A stretch of DNA of 28,943 nt from Thalassiosira profunda (GCA_036939355.1 JALLAP010000165.1:1-28943), one strand, 5' to 3'. Positions 8,365 through 17,269 are shown, counted from the stretch's first letter. Notes: generated by a model from the sequence alone, not told the origin. A program made the numbers and translations.

Positions 8365-8438
8365 TACTGCGTATGGGACTTGAGAACCCACAACCTTCTG
8401 TTCCGAAGACAGATGCTCTACCATTGAGCCAACGCAGC
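8365..8438 (-). pseudogene. tRNA-Arg(TCG) pseudogene
   Basis: This is an inverted copy of the tRNA at 6452-6523. The acceptor, D and anticodon arms with anticodon TCG are all retained, but the T loop is nine bases (TTCTCAAGT) instead of seven (TTCGAGT). The extra two bases break the B box and the conserved T-loop fold. A C-to-T change in the D loop is the other visible difference. The copy is 74 nt long and still followed by a T run. Confidence 0.85.
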
Positions 8439-8703
8439 TCTTTCCCTGCAGGTCTCGTTTTTTGCACTGTGCAGCGTATGTAATGCTCGTACGTACGTTC
8501 ATACCAGGGCATAAGTAATTGGAAGACATCGGTACTGACGTCTTCAGAGGGCTTGGCAACACTTTGTCTGGCACGAACGGTCGATCCCAGCACGAACACT
8601 CGAACGACGATGTGAAGCACCCTCTACCCGCCCCTCTCCGTCTCCGGAGTGGCAAGATCAACGGCGTTGCAAAAAGGATTGCAGCGTTGCCCTTCCATTT
8701 TCG

Positions 8704-9187
8704 ACTGTGCATGTACCTTTATTCATCATCTGCGTCAACCACCGTTACCCCATCGCTGCAATCATCGCTCGACGCAAACACAACCGTGCGAGGACGGACA
8801 GGCAAGCCCGACAGCAGAAGGCCTGCAGCATCAAGCAGCCGGACTGCCGATGCGCGAGCTGCGTCGCCGAGCGCCACCTCTTCTCCGGGAAGAACCGCGC
8901 ATCGCCCACCTCCCTCGGCCACCGCCACCCACAGGACGTGCTCGACTCGATCGAGTACCACTGGAAGGTGTTGTCCACCGACGTCCAGCGCTTTCTCTGC
9001 TCGCAAACCCTCGCCAGTTGGACCTCCGCCGCCTCGCCGCCTTCTGGTCGCAGCCGCAGCGCGCCGATGTGGCCAAGCGAACGTGTGCCTATAGCATTTC
9101 CGGGGCGGCGTTGTTCTTGGCCTGTTCCTCGAGAGAAGCTCAACATCGAGCCGCGACACCGCGAGAGCCGCGAGCCACTGATTCTCG
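8704..9187 (+). pseudogene. Truncated Smr-gene copy (5' part only)
   Basis: This matches the start of the 4491-6122 gene: RQARQQKACSIKQPDCRC, HLFSGKN, DVLDSIEYHWKVLS and QPQRADVAK are all recognisable. Three defects are visible. The start ATG is ATC at 8764-8766. A two-base CT insertion at about 8994-8997 shifts the frame between FL and ANPRQ. The homology ends near 9187, before the ubiquitin-like and Smr domains. The Cys cluster is kept. It is therefore a non-functional partial duplicate. Confidence 0.85.
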
Positions 9188-9660
9188 TCCGAGGCGAAGG
9201 CGCTGTGAATCTGAACGCGGATATTTTTGCCTCCCCTCCCCTCAATGCTCTCCCATTGTGTAGTTTTTGAAAAGTTATTAGCTCTCCTCCAAGCCACTGT
9301 TGGCATTCCGATTCCGACTGGTGCACCCCAAGTGACGTGTGGGACAACTCTGCAGAAAGGAGGGAGGAGAAGGAGGGATGGATATTCGCCAATCCGTTCG
9401 TGAGGTGGACGCGTGTCAGCTTTCCGTTCTTTGGACTGCGCCCTTCTTCCCTCACTTTTGCTCCACGCAGCCCACGCCCACCCCACCCAGCGCCTCCTCG
9501 ACCACCACCTCGGCGTCCACTCCCGGCGTTGCGGGGACGTCGACGACGCCTCTAAGACGTGCTGCGTTTGGCCGGGAGGGGGTCGGCGGGCGGTGAGGAG
9601 GTCGAGAGGAGGCGAGGAAGAGGCCAAGGAGGCGTGGCGTGGAGGGGCAGCCGTCCTTGA
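9188..9660. other. GC-rich stretch without a supported gene
   Basis: This lies between the end of the Smr copy and a cluster of short repeats. Several frames are open because of the GC-rich composition, but none has a recognisable domain or a convincing codon pattern. It is probably decayed or intergenic sequence. Confidence 0.45.
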
Positions 9661-9667
9661 AATCTAA

Positions 9668-9711
9668 AATCGCCGCCCGGCACTTTCTTGGGAATCGCCG
9701 CCCGGCACTTT
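9668..9711. repeat. Short tandem duplication, period 25 bp
   Basis: The 19-mer AATCGCCGCCCGGCACTTT occurs at 9668-9686 and again at 9693-9711, separated by six bases. Confidence 0.9.
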
Positions 9712-9783
9712 GGCCGAACGAATCGCCATTGAGGTACGGCCACAGGTCCACTCAGCCAGGCAGGAGGAGGTGCCACCGCGTCA

Positions 9784-10499
9784 GTGTTGCTGCACGAGGG
9801 CAACGTGACGACGGATGGAATGCCCAGCGCAGCGTCAATAGCCTCGCCGTCCAGGCGCGGTCGGAGACCATCGCGGGAGCGCCCAGGAGTAATTGTCTCG
9901 GTCACAACCCCCAGTGTCGTTGTTCAACGCCGTCGTTCAGCGTCGCCTCCGCCTCAACCAACAGCAACATGCACGTCGTGCGGAGCGTGGAGAGCATGAA
10001 CAGCGTGGAGATCGTCGAGGAGAGCAACTAGAACATGAATGTGGCGATCGACAACGGCCCTCCAACGCCGACGTGGCCTCCAACGTGGACGTGACAAACA
10101 GCAACGCCACCGACACCGCAAAACGAAACGTCGTCGGGTGAGGGGACAGTTGCGGAGGGATGTTGGCGCAGGGAGTGCATTTGATGCAACAACAGCGACG
10201 TTAAGAAGGAGGGCGTGTGTGGTGGAATTTGGGCATGGGTGACGTTCACCCGGCAATCATCGCTCACCCGAGAAGCACTGAGGAGCAGAAAACGCCGAGC
10301 GGAGATTCACGCCTTACCGCGGTTGCCAGCCAACCGCCGTTCCGTGCAGACGTGAAAGAGCCGGGCGGTGATCACGCCTCGCTCTCGGTCGGGCGGCTCA
10401 ACGCGGCGGTCGCCAGCCAACCACCGTGCCGTGTCGTTGCACGAGGCGCGGCGCGAGACGACGGACCGAACGCCCAGCGCAGCGTCAATAGCCTCGCCC
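9784..10499. repeat. Direct repeats of about 65 bp sharing an identical 27-bp core
   Basis: A 27-bp core beginning GCCCAGCGCAGCGTC is identical at 9822-9848 and 10472-10498. The preceding bases are also related: GTTGC..CACGAG and GACGACGGA occur in both copies at similar spacing, from about 9784 and about 10434. The copies are about 650 bp apart. The conserved core in otherwise diverged sequence suggests decayed duplication within a mobile element. Confidence 0.8.
10320..10433. repeat. Imperfect direct repeat, period 87 bp
   Basis: A 27-bp unit (CGGTTGCCAGCCAACCGCCG and onwards) at 10320-10346 recurs with three mismatches at 10407-10433. It lies just before the second 27-bp core of the larger repeat. 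Confidence 0.75.
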
Positions 10500-11695
10500 G
10501 AAACCGACACTAATTGCCGTCGTCGACAGCCTCCAATCCAGCAGTGACATCGCTCTAACCACTGTCGGCGTGACCTCCGACGAGAACATCACATCCAACG
10601 AGAGAAACTCCCGCATCAACACGGCGAGCCACAACAGCGTAATGTCCTCCTCCACGGTGAACTCGACCGTCGCCCGGAACGCGTCGCCCCGTAAGAGAGA
10701 GGCCAACGACGATCGTGACAGCGTGGCTCCGGCCAAGAGGCTGTCGACGGGGAGCGTAGAGAAGAGCTGCAGCGCAACCGAGGCCGCGCCAACGCCCGCT
10801 GCTGAGGAGATGACGCCTCCTTCCTCTCCTGCGCCTTCGGTTTCCCGGCCGGTAGACGATCGGAAGATGCCTTCCGCAGAGACTGCGCCCGCTGTGCCCG
10901 CTGTGGCGCTCGCCGCCCAGCTGCATACATTAACAAAGGCGTCCTTCTTCGTCGATTTGCGGTGCGAATTGGAGGTCAACGAGTGGTTGGCGAGCGTCCA
11001 CGTGCTGTGCAACAACAACGCAACGAAGCTCGCCCAAATGATCGTGGCCAACGCGCGCTTCCGTCGGGACCGATGCAACAAACAGATGAACCTGACGGAA
11101 TTCTTTGCTGACTACTGCAACGCCCTCTTGGACGCCTTTCCCTCGTTGGCCGACGTTGGAAAGCTAACCAACGCACACAACAACCACGCCTCGAGGGCGA
11201 CCATTGTGACGCACCCTCCGCTTCCTCTCCCGCCGGGCGTCATGCCGGTCAACGTGCACACGGTAGGAGCCGCGGGCAGAGCTGCGGACGGGGCGCAGGG
11301 CAGTGCGTGGCGCTGTGGAACGGCGTCGCGCCGACGTTCACGCTGGTCTCGGTATCGTCGGGCGGGGGTAGCAACAACACGAACGAGCAGTACTGCTCGA
11401 AATGCAACGAGTGCTACTCGGAAATGGGCTTCGATCCGGCGAGGACGTTCGCGGACAAGCAGTCGTTCGACAGCTACCGACGGCGTACGCCACGCGGCAC
11501 AACTTCAAGCTGACGAAAGACACCGGATCAAAAGTCAGCGTCGGCACGGCCAAGGTGCCAAAGTACGTGCTGGTGCATCGCCGTGGCTCGGGCTGCAGCT
11601 GCCCGTTCACAGTGTCGGCCGTGCTGTGAGAGATGGGCGAGGGGTCGTACGAGTACGAGTACAGGCTGAACAAGATCGTGCTCGGCCATGAATAA
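10491..11695 (+). pseudogene. Broken FAR1/Mutator-like zinc-finger DNA-binding gene
   Basis: An open frame from about 10491 (first ATG at 10642 within it, none earlier) encodes a Ser/Asn-rich leader and a folded-looking segment (LTKASFFVDLRCELEVNEWLA). After about 11250 the coding signal moves to a second frame (NEQYCSKCNECYSEMGFDP, a CxxCxxC cluster) and after about 11475 to a third (YATRHNFKLTKDTGSKV, then YVLVHRRGSGCSCPFTV). It then hits a TGA at 11627 followed by EYRLNKIVLGHE and a stop. The pieces, joined in order only conceptually, resemble FAR1-type WRKY-GCM1 zinc fingers found at the N-terminus of Mutator-like transposases: a YATRHNF strand, CxCPF, and YRLxK...H. The MULE catalytic domain is absent. 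The family assignment is tentative. Confidence 0.5.
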
Positions 11696-11769
11696 TCTAA
11701 TCTATGAACGATATGAATGCTTCTATTCTATCCCCGCTGCGAGCGCTTCGATCCAATCGTACCGCTCCT

Positions 11770-14534
11770 CTACTCCTCGTCCTCCTCGACATCGTCCGTC
11801 TTGCCCGTCGGCACCAAGCGAATCTCCACGACGTTGTGCTCGTTGCACCACTTGACCTCCCGCGAGGTGTAACGAGCAATGCCCTGCGTGACGGTAAACG
11901 TGTGCTTCTCCGTCGTCGTCCTCCAGCACTTCGCCTTCTTCGTCAAGCCCTCGCCGTTCGTCGTCTTGACAACGCGGCCCTCGACGGAGGTGACCACGAC
12001 CCCGGCAACGAAGTCCTTTTCGCGGAAGGCCACGCGATCGCTCGGCTTCCACCCCTTGCCCGGCTCGACGTCCAGCATCGTTCCGTCGTCCGGCAATACG
12101 AACGGGGTCCGTCTCTCAACACGTGGCCTCCCTTTTCGGGAGCTTTGGCCTTGCCATTCCTCATCACGAAGAACGGCTCGCCGCTCTGCGCGTACTTCTT
12201 CAGCCTCGCGTCCACCTTATCAATCTCTGCCTTGCTCGTGGCACGGCTCCCCGTGGTGTTGCCCGCGTTCTGCCGCGTGCCCTTGTACGCCTTCTCGAGG
12301 GCCTTCCTCAGCTTGGGGAGGAGCAAGAGCTGGCCGTCGTCGTCTTTCTCGTCCCGCAGGGCGTTGTACCGCGACGTGGGCTCGTCGACCGCCTCGATCG
12401 AGCGCACCAAGCTCACGGCCGCGTTCGGAATCGTCCGCTCCGCCGAGGAAAGCCTCAGAGCTCGCGGGATCCAGAGCTTCTCGCGGCTCACGCGCGCCAC
12501 GCCGTCCTCGGGGAGACGGGCGAACAGCCGCCGCGTGTTCTGGCCGAAGACCTCGCGCCAGTAGAGCCGCACCTGAGTGGTGCAATCGGGCTGGTTGATG
12601 TTGAGCGTGTCGTGGAGCATGCGGTTCTTGCAGTCGTTGGCGCCCATCTTCAGCGACCAGTGGTTGCACACGACGTTGGAGGCGAACACGGTGAAGTGGA
12701 AGAAGATGTTGTCCTTCACGGGACGGTCCAAGCTCTTGTCGGTGACGAGCGACGCGTTCGGCGTGCGGATGAACTCGGCAAAGTTGCTCAGCCAGTGGCC
12801 CGCCTTGCCCGCTCGCAGGGCACTCTTGAGGTACTTCGCGTCAACCTTCGTCCCGCCCTTGGAGTTGATCATCGGGCACAGCGGGCAGAACACGATGATG
12901 CCCCGAACGAGATCGTCTCCGTCCCACTCCAGGATGAGGGCGGTGATGCTGCCGTTGCCGAACGTGTGCACCACCTCCCACACGGAGTCGCCGAAGGGAT
13001 TCTCGAGTCCGTCGGTCTGGTACCGCTCCTCCGTCAGGTAGGTGACGATGCAGCCGCTCGCCGTCACCTTCCACGCCGCACGGTTCGTCTCGAGGGCCTT
13101 CCACCCGCCAACAACCTCGTGGGTGGAGATTTCCTCCTTCGTGTCGTCCACGGCGTCCCACCGCTCCTCGGTTTTGTACCCCCGTGCCTCGGCGTAGCAG
13201 TCGTCGTGGGTCTTGGGGTTGAGGATGGGCCACCGCTTGAAGAAGTCTCTCCAATTGCGGGTGATGAGGCGGAGAATCGTGGGAGTCGCTCCTTGGACGT
13301 TCCGCGGAAGCGTCGGCATCCGGCCCGGCGGCCACGACACGCCGAAGAACATCTCGTACGCGTCCCGCGCCATGACCTCCCTCTGCTGCGGCGAGAGCTT
13401 GCCGAGGAATGCGTCAATGTCGTCCAGGACCTCGCGGTCGCCATCAAAGAAGAGCTCGGTCATCCCGTTGTCGATGGACTCCGTGCAGCACGACTCCTCC
13501 TCGATCTCATGCTCCTGGCTCTTCAGCCACTCCTGCATGCCGACCTCAAGCAAGTTCAGGATGAGCCGGCGGAGAGTGCCGTAGCTGTCCAGCGTGCCGC
13601 CGACGATCGGGCAGTCCTTGAACTCCTTCACCATCGAGTAGAGGACGGTCTGCTGATCGGCTGTCAGCCCGATCATGTCCAGGCCGAGGAGGTCGGCGAG
13701 CGTCTCCGGGTAGGTATCGCACCCGAGCTCACGGCACATGTCGAGCGCCATGTCCGTCAGCCCGCGCTGGACGTCCTCCTGCATGTTGTCGATGTCGGTG
13801 ACGGTGGTGAGCGTCGGCGGCGGAAGGCCCTGGTCCTCGGCATCGTCCTCGTACTCCTGCGCCCGATTGCCTGCGTTGCTTGCGCTCCCGCCCTTGTCCC
13901 GCTCATCGTGCCAATACAAGCCGGCGTTGCGGCCTGCGCGGTAGAGGGAGAAAAACTGGTGGCCGCGGTTGACCTGGTTCCAGACGGGCGAGGACGGGTC
14001 GAATCCCTCGCCGCTCTGCACCAAGAACTTGAAGGCGCGCATGGAGTGGGAGCGGTAGCTGTCGTGGGCGGCGCGCTGCTCGGGGCGATGGATATTGCGC
14101 TTGTAGAGGCGGGAGAAGCTGAGACGGAGGCTCTTCTTCTTCCCCTTCTTCCCCTTCTTCCTCGCGTCGGCGTCGGCGAACACCGTGATGAGGTGGGCCT
14201 CGATCTCCTGGCGGCTGGGAAGGGCCGCGGGCTTCTTGCTGGACGCGGAGGTCGTGGGCGTGCTCGTCTTGGCTCGCTTCCGGCGTCCGCGCCCCGGGCC
14301 GGCGGCGGGGGCCACGGCGCCGTTCACGACCGGCTCCGGCTGCGGCTCGTCGTCGGAGTCGTCGCCGGTGAGGTCCACGAGGTCGCCGGTGGTGGTCTTG
14401 GCCTTGGACTTGGCCTTGGACGCGCCGGTCGTGGGCTGGCTCCTGCTCCGCCCGCGCTTTCGACCATCGCCACCGACAGGGCTTCCGCCGGAGCCGCCGC
14501 CCCAGTAGCCGCGGGGCTTTGAGTGTTTGGGCAT
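11770..14534 (-). CDS. Large orphan protein with one apparent frameshift
   Basis: On the minus strand the ATG at 14534 (MPKHSKPRGYWG) opens about 805 codons. At about 12105-12125 the coding signal moves to another frame (RRTPFVLPDDGTMLDVEPG) that ends at 11770, so the ancestral product was about 920 aa. The N-terminus is low complexity: basic and Gly/Ser-rich, with an acidic DLTGDDSDDEPQPEP. A region with HDSYRSHSMRAFKFLVQ and GHQFFSLYRAGRNAGLYW follows, then a long middle part with FKRWPILNPKTHDDCYAEAR, FCPLCPM and FTVFASNVVCNHWSLKMG. The C-terminal block (KPSDRVAFREKDFVAGVVV) could be a small barrel of Tudor/KOW type. I recognise no known family. A 5' fragment of a second copy lies at 7193-7305, so it behaves as a repeated, probably mobile, gene. 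It converges with the FAR1-like remnant. The break may be decay, a sequencing error or frameshifting. Confidence 0.6.
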
Positions 14535-14688
14535 GCTGCGGGGCTGCCGGACGTCGGAGGGGGCGGGCGTGGCCGATATCCGCGGCAACGGCGGGGTTGT
14601 GGCCTCGCGGAGAATCCGGCCTCGCCGACGGTGGCGGTTTGCTTTTTGCTTGACGTCTCTTGGATTCTTTGCAAGTCGTGCGAATTCC

Positions 14689-14731
14689 TACGTAGAAATG
14701 TACTGATTCCGTAAATATTTTACGTAGAAAT
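14689..14731. repeat. Pair of 11-bp direct repeats upstream of the orphan gene
   Basis: TACGTAGAAAT occurs at 14689-14699 and 14721-14731 (start-to-start spacing 32 bp), about 155-200 bp upstream of the ATG at 14534. It could be a paired binding site or part of an element end. The AT-rich stretch stands out against the GC-rich gene. Confidence 0.7.
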
Positions 14732-14769
14732 CTTGAGGTGGTCATTGGTGCATGCGCGGAAAATTTAGT

Positions 14770-14788
14770 GCACATCTTGTGCACTTTT
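14770..14788. repeat. Small hairpin upstream of the palindrome
   Basis: AGTGCACA and TGTGCACT form an 8-bp stem with a three-base loop (TCT). Its function is unknown. It lies between the paired 11-bp repeats and the 66-bp palindrome. Confidence 0.6.
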
Positions 14789-14799
14789 CTTGTTCCGCT

Positions 14800-14886
14800 T
14801 TGAGGGTGCCTGCTCCTTTCGGAGCATAGGGCATTTTGATCAAAATGCCCTATGCTCCGAAAGGAGCAGGCATGCTCTTGAGGGTG
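14800..14886. repeat. Perfect 66-bp palindrome flanked by 9-bp direct repeats
   Basis: Positions 14807-14839 and 14840-14872 are exact reverse complements (33 bp each, no spacer, centre TGATCA). The same 9-mer TTGAGGGTG lies at 14800-14808 and 14878-14886. With one indel this extends to GCT(C)TTGAGGGTG on both sides, like a target-site duplication. Each arm has its own hairpin: TGCTCC TTTC GGAGCA (14811-14826) and TGCTCC GAAA GGAGCA (14853-14868), the latter with a GNRA-type loop. A minimal foldback or MITE-like insertion fits. Replication template switching or an assembly artefact are alternatives. Confidence 0.9.
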
Positions 14887-15104
14887 ACGTCTCTATTGGT
14901 TGGTTGTGGCGTTAGCGCTGTCCAAGATGCCACACTATCCCCCAAACACCAAACATTGCACCAACATGTCCCTGTGCAAGCGACACTTCAGTCCTGCGCA
15001 CCACTGAGTCGTGTTGTAGACCACCACAATTTTGGCCCTGATGCCCTCAACCACTCACATCCCTTCACCTGGCTCCTTTCTCTGAGCGCTTAGCTTACAA
15101 TACA
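14887..15104. other. Non-coding spacer
   Basis: No supported gene. A plus-strand frame from about 14836 to 15093 is open but runs through the palindrome and looks non-coding. Confidence 0.5.
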
Positions 15105-15290
15105 CCATTTGGGGTTGGAGTGGGCGCATGCCAAGTGGGTTCAATTCTCTGATCATTTGCGAACAGCAGAAGACGCTCCGCGCAAACCGCGATATCTCGG
15201 TCAATATTGATAGCATTGATAGTTAGAATGTCAATGATGGCTCATTTGAAAGCCAAGATCAAGGGCTACACCTTGAAGAGGTCAAAAGAG
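15105..15290 (+). repeat. Dispersed coding-like repeat, copy 3 (inverted)
   Basis: The reverse complement matches 8076-8303, and in part 7008-7192. On the plus strand it reads EWAHAKWVQFSDHLRTAED, then APRKPRYLGQY and a stop, then in another frame MAHLKAKIKGYTLKRSKEM. These peptides appear in the same order in copy 2, which argues that the repeat derives from a protein-coding sequence. From here to 15415 there is only the 3' flank of the SRRM1-like gene. Confidence 0.7.
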
Positions 15291-15415
15291 ATGGAGAGCA
15301 CCACCAGGGCAGCAAAAGCGTCGCCCGGCAGCAATCAATCGTGCTTGGAATATCACTGTTAAGCTTTCTCAGCTAGTAGACAAGAGGTAAAAATGCATGG
15401 GTGTACAGAACTCCG

Positions 15416-16888
15416 TTAGTACCTTCGGCGATCCATCCTCCTGTCCCCGTCGCGCCGTCTATCGCTGCTGCGCTTTTCGTCCCTCCGTCGGATCCGGCCG
15501 CTGTCCCTCGAGCGACTCCGACTGCGTCGGCTGCCGCTGCCACTGCTCCTCCTTCGGCCCTCGTCGCGGCGGCGACGATGGCGACGATGCTCCCGGCGAT
15601 CCCGGGACCGGGACCTCGACGCTGATCGGGAGTGGGACCGCGACCGGGAACGCGACCGGGAACGCGACCGCGACGAGTAGGACTCGCTGCGGCTGCGGGA
15701 GGAATAGGAACCGGAGCGCGACGATGACCTCGAGTGGGACCGCGAAGGACTCCTGGAGTACGAGCGAGATTTGCTCCGGCTCCGGCTCCTGCTCCTGCTT
15801 CCGTGGCTCCGCTCCTCCGTCTTCACTGGCGGCTTCTGCTCCTCGCTGGGCTCTTCTTTCGTCGGAGGCTTCCGATCCTCCTCACTTTTGATGCCGCCCC
15901 CGCCCCTCCGGCCGCGGCCAAACTCGTCCAGTTCCTCCCCTCCCCGTCGATCGTCGTCGTTCCGCCGCCCGCCGCCTCCTCGGCGATCGTCGTAATACTC
16001 TCTGTCGCGCGGCCGGTCGTCGTAATAGTTTCGCCGATCCCGGTCGTCGCGGCGAAAGCCCCCGCGGTCGCGCCGATCGTAATCCCGGCGATCGCACTCG
16101 CGCCTGGCGTACTCGCGACGATCCCTTTCGTCCTTGTTGGACTTCTCCTGTTCGTTGTCGCGCGGCGGGCTGGGCGAGGGAGGCACGGCCACCGGCCTCG
16201 CTACTTCGGGCAAAACAGCGGCGGCTGGTGGATTGTTCGGTGCCCCCGGATTTGCAGCAGCCGCCGCGGCCGGAGGCGCCTCCAGCTCCGGCGGGGGCGG
16301 TGGGTTGGCCAACACGGCCGCCCTTGCCGCCTCGGCCCGCCGCGCGGCCTCCTGCACCATCGCGTTCATCTGCGGATCCCCTGCCCTGCCCGTTCCCCCC
16401 GGTCCCCTGCTGGGTGCACCCGCACCGCCAAATCCACCACCCCTCTTCCGATCCTGCTCCTCCCGCTGCTTCCGCATCTCCTCCTTCTTCTGCTCCACCA
16501 GCACCTTGGGTATGCCGCTCGGACTGTTTTGGGCATCGAGCATCATCCCCCACAATTCGGACGCAAACTCGGCCGCCTCGGCCTCGCCCAAAAATCCCGC
16601 CAAGTCGAGCTGCGCCCTTCGCGGATCGACGTCCCAATTGTCGCCCCGATTGCTTCCCTCCTCGCCACTTTCGGGGAGAAACAAATGAACGGCCGTGCTG
16701 CTGACGATGTCGTCCTCGAATCCCAATATGGACTCGACGCGGCCCTCGATCCAGTGGGTCAATACGGCGCGGTGGACCTTGGACACGTTGCATTTTTGGC
16801 TGAAATTGGCGGGGAAGGAGGTGGAGCGGAGCTGCTTTTGGAGGGCGTGCGTCGACGCGATGGACGCGGTGCCTTTGATGGACGGCAT
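15416..16888 (-). CDS. SRRM1: SRRM1/SRm160-like splicing coactivator (PWI domain plus RS domain)
   Basis: Single-exon protein of 490 aa from the ATG at 16888. Residues about 25-110 form a PWI domain: KVHRAVLTHWIEGRVESILGF, then EDDIVSS, then DPRRAQLDLAGFLG. PWI domains bind nucleic acid and are typical of SRm160 and Prp3. A helical Lys/Glu stretch, a Pro/Ala-rich linker and Arg/Asp-rich repeats (RRDYDRRDR) follow. The last 150 residues are an extended RS domain of alternating Arg and Ser. This order is that of SRRM1, a nuclear splicing and 3'-end-processing coactivator in the exon junction context. It is shorter than the animal protein, as in other protists. The gene is divergent from the 17270 gene. 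Confidence 0.85.
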   Translation of the reverse strand: MPSIKGTASIASTHALQKQLRSTSFPANFSQKCNVSKVHRAVLTHWIEGRVESILGFEDDIVSSTAVHLFLPESGEEGSNRGDNWDVDPRRAQLDLAGFLGEAEAAEFASELWGMMLDAQNSPSGIPKVLVEQKKEEMRKQREEQDRKRGGGFGGAGAPSRGPGGTGRAGDPQMNAMVQEAARRAEAARAAVLANPPPPPELEAPPAAAAAANPGAPNNPPAAAVLPEVARPVAVPPSPSPPRDNEQEKSNKDERDRREYARRECDRRDYDRRDRGGFRRDDRDRRNYYDDRPRDREYYDDRRGGGGRRNDDDRRGGEELDEFGRGRRGGGGIKSEEDRKPPTKEEPSEEQKPPVKTEERSHGSRSRSRSRSKSRSYSRSPSRSHSRSSSRSGSYSSRSRSESYSSRSRSRSRSRSRSHSRSASRSRSRDRREHRRHRRRRDEGRRRSSGSGSRRSRSRSRDSGRIRRRDEKRSSDRRRDGDRRMDRRRY

Positions 16889-17269
16889 GGCGGCTGGGCT
16901 GGGCGGGGGGCGTGAGCGAGGGGCGCGGAGGAGGTGGAAGTGGAAAGTAAGTTGGTGTTGGTGGTTGGTGGAGGAGAGGGCTGGTGGTCGGACCTGACAG
17001 ACGGTTCACCTGAACCTTTCGTCCCTTTTCTGCTCTCCGTCTTGCTTGCAAGTTAGAGCTTATCTTGAAAGTATCAGATCAGATTCACCACCGCAGTCAG
17101 AAAGTTGCAATATTTGCAGCTGCCGGGCTACGAAGGTCCAACACGATTTGATGCCGACGCTCGTTGGTCGGCTTGCTTCTTTCGCCGCTTTCGTTGCAAA
17201 GCGCCTCCCTCGCGGCGCCCCCGCCACGCCTCCATCTCACTTCCACCCCGCAGCGCCGACAGGTCAACC
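16889..17269. promoter_or_regulatory. Presumed bidirectional promoter, SRRM1-like and 17270 gene
   Basis: 381 bp separate the two divergent ATG codons. I see no TATA box. The frame of the plus-strand gene is open upstream of its ATG, but the sequence there has no ATG and looks non-coding. The role is inferred from position. Confidence 0.4.

Larger units (their letters stand above)
8300..9187. repeat. Right arm of the inverted duplication
   Basis: The reverse complement of this arm aligns along its length with 5715-6590. It contains a degenerate tRNA-Arg copy (8365-8438), the copied Smr upstream region and about 140 codons of the Smr gene start. It has accumulated point changes and indels that disable both genes, so it is the derived copy. 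The two arms are separated by about 1.7 kb. Confidence 0.85.

Noticed and set aside
8719..9627. 302-codon minus-strand frame over the Smr copy
   Set aside because: It is the antisense of the duplicated Smr fragment, whose sense-strand homology is clear.
9668..10499. CRISPR-like array
   Set aside because: The repeats differ in sequence and spacing, there are only two copies of each, and the genome is eukaryotic.
12123..14522. 799-codon plus-strand frame opposite the orphan gene
   Set aside because: The composition (runs of Leu, Val, Arg, Ala and Gly without motifs) is typical of an antisense frame. The minus strand has the ATG conserved in the 7.2-kb fragment and a more protein-like sequence.
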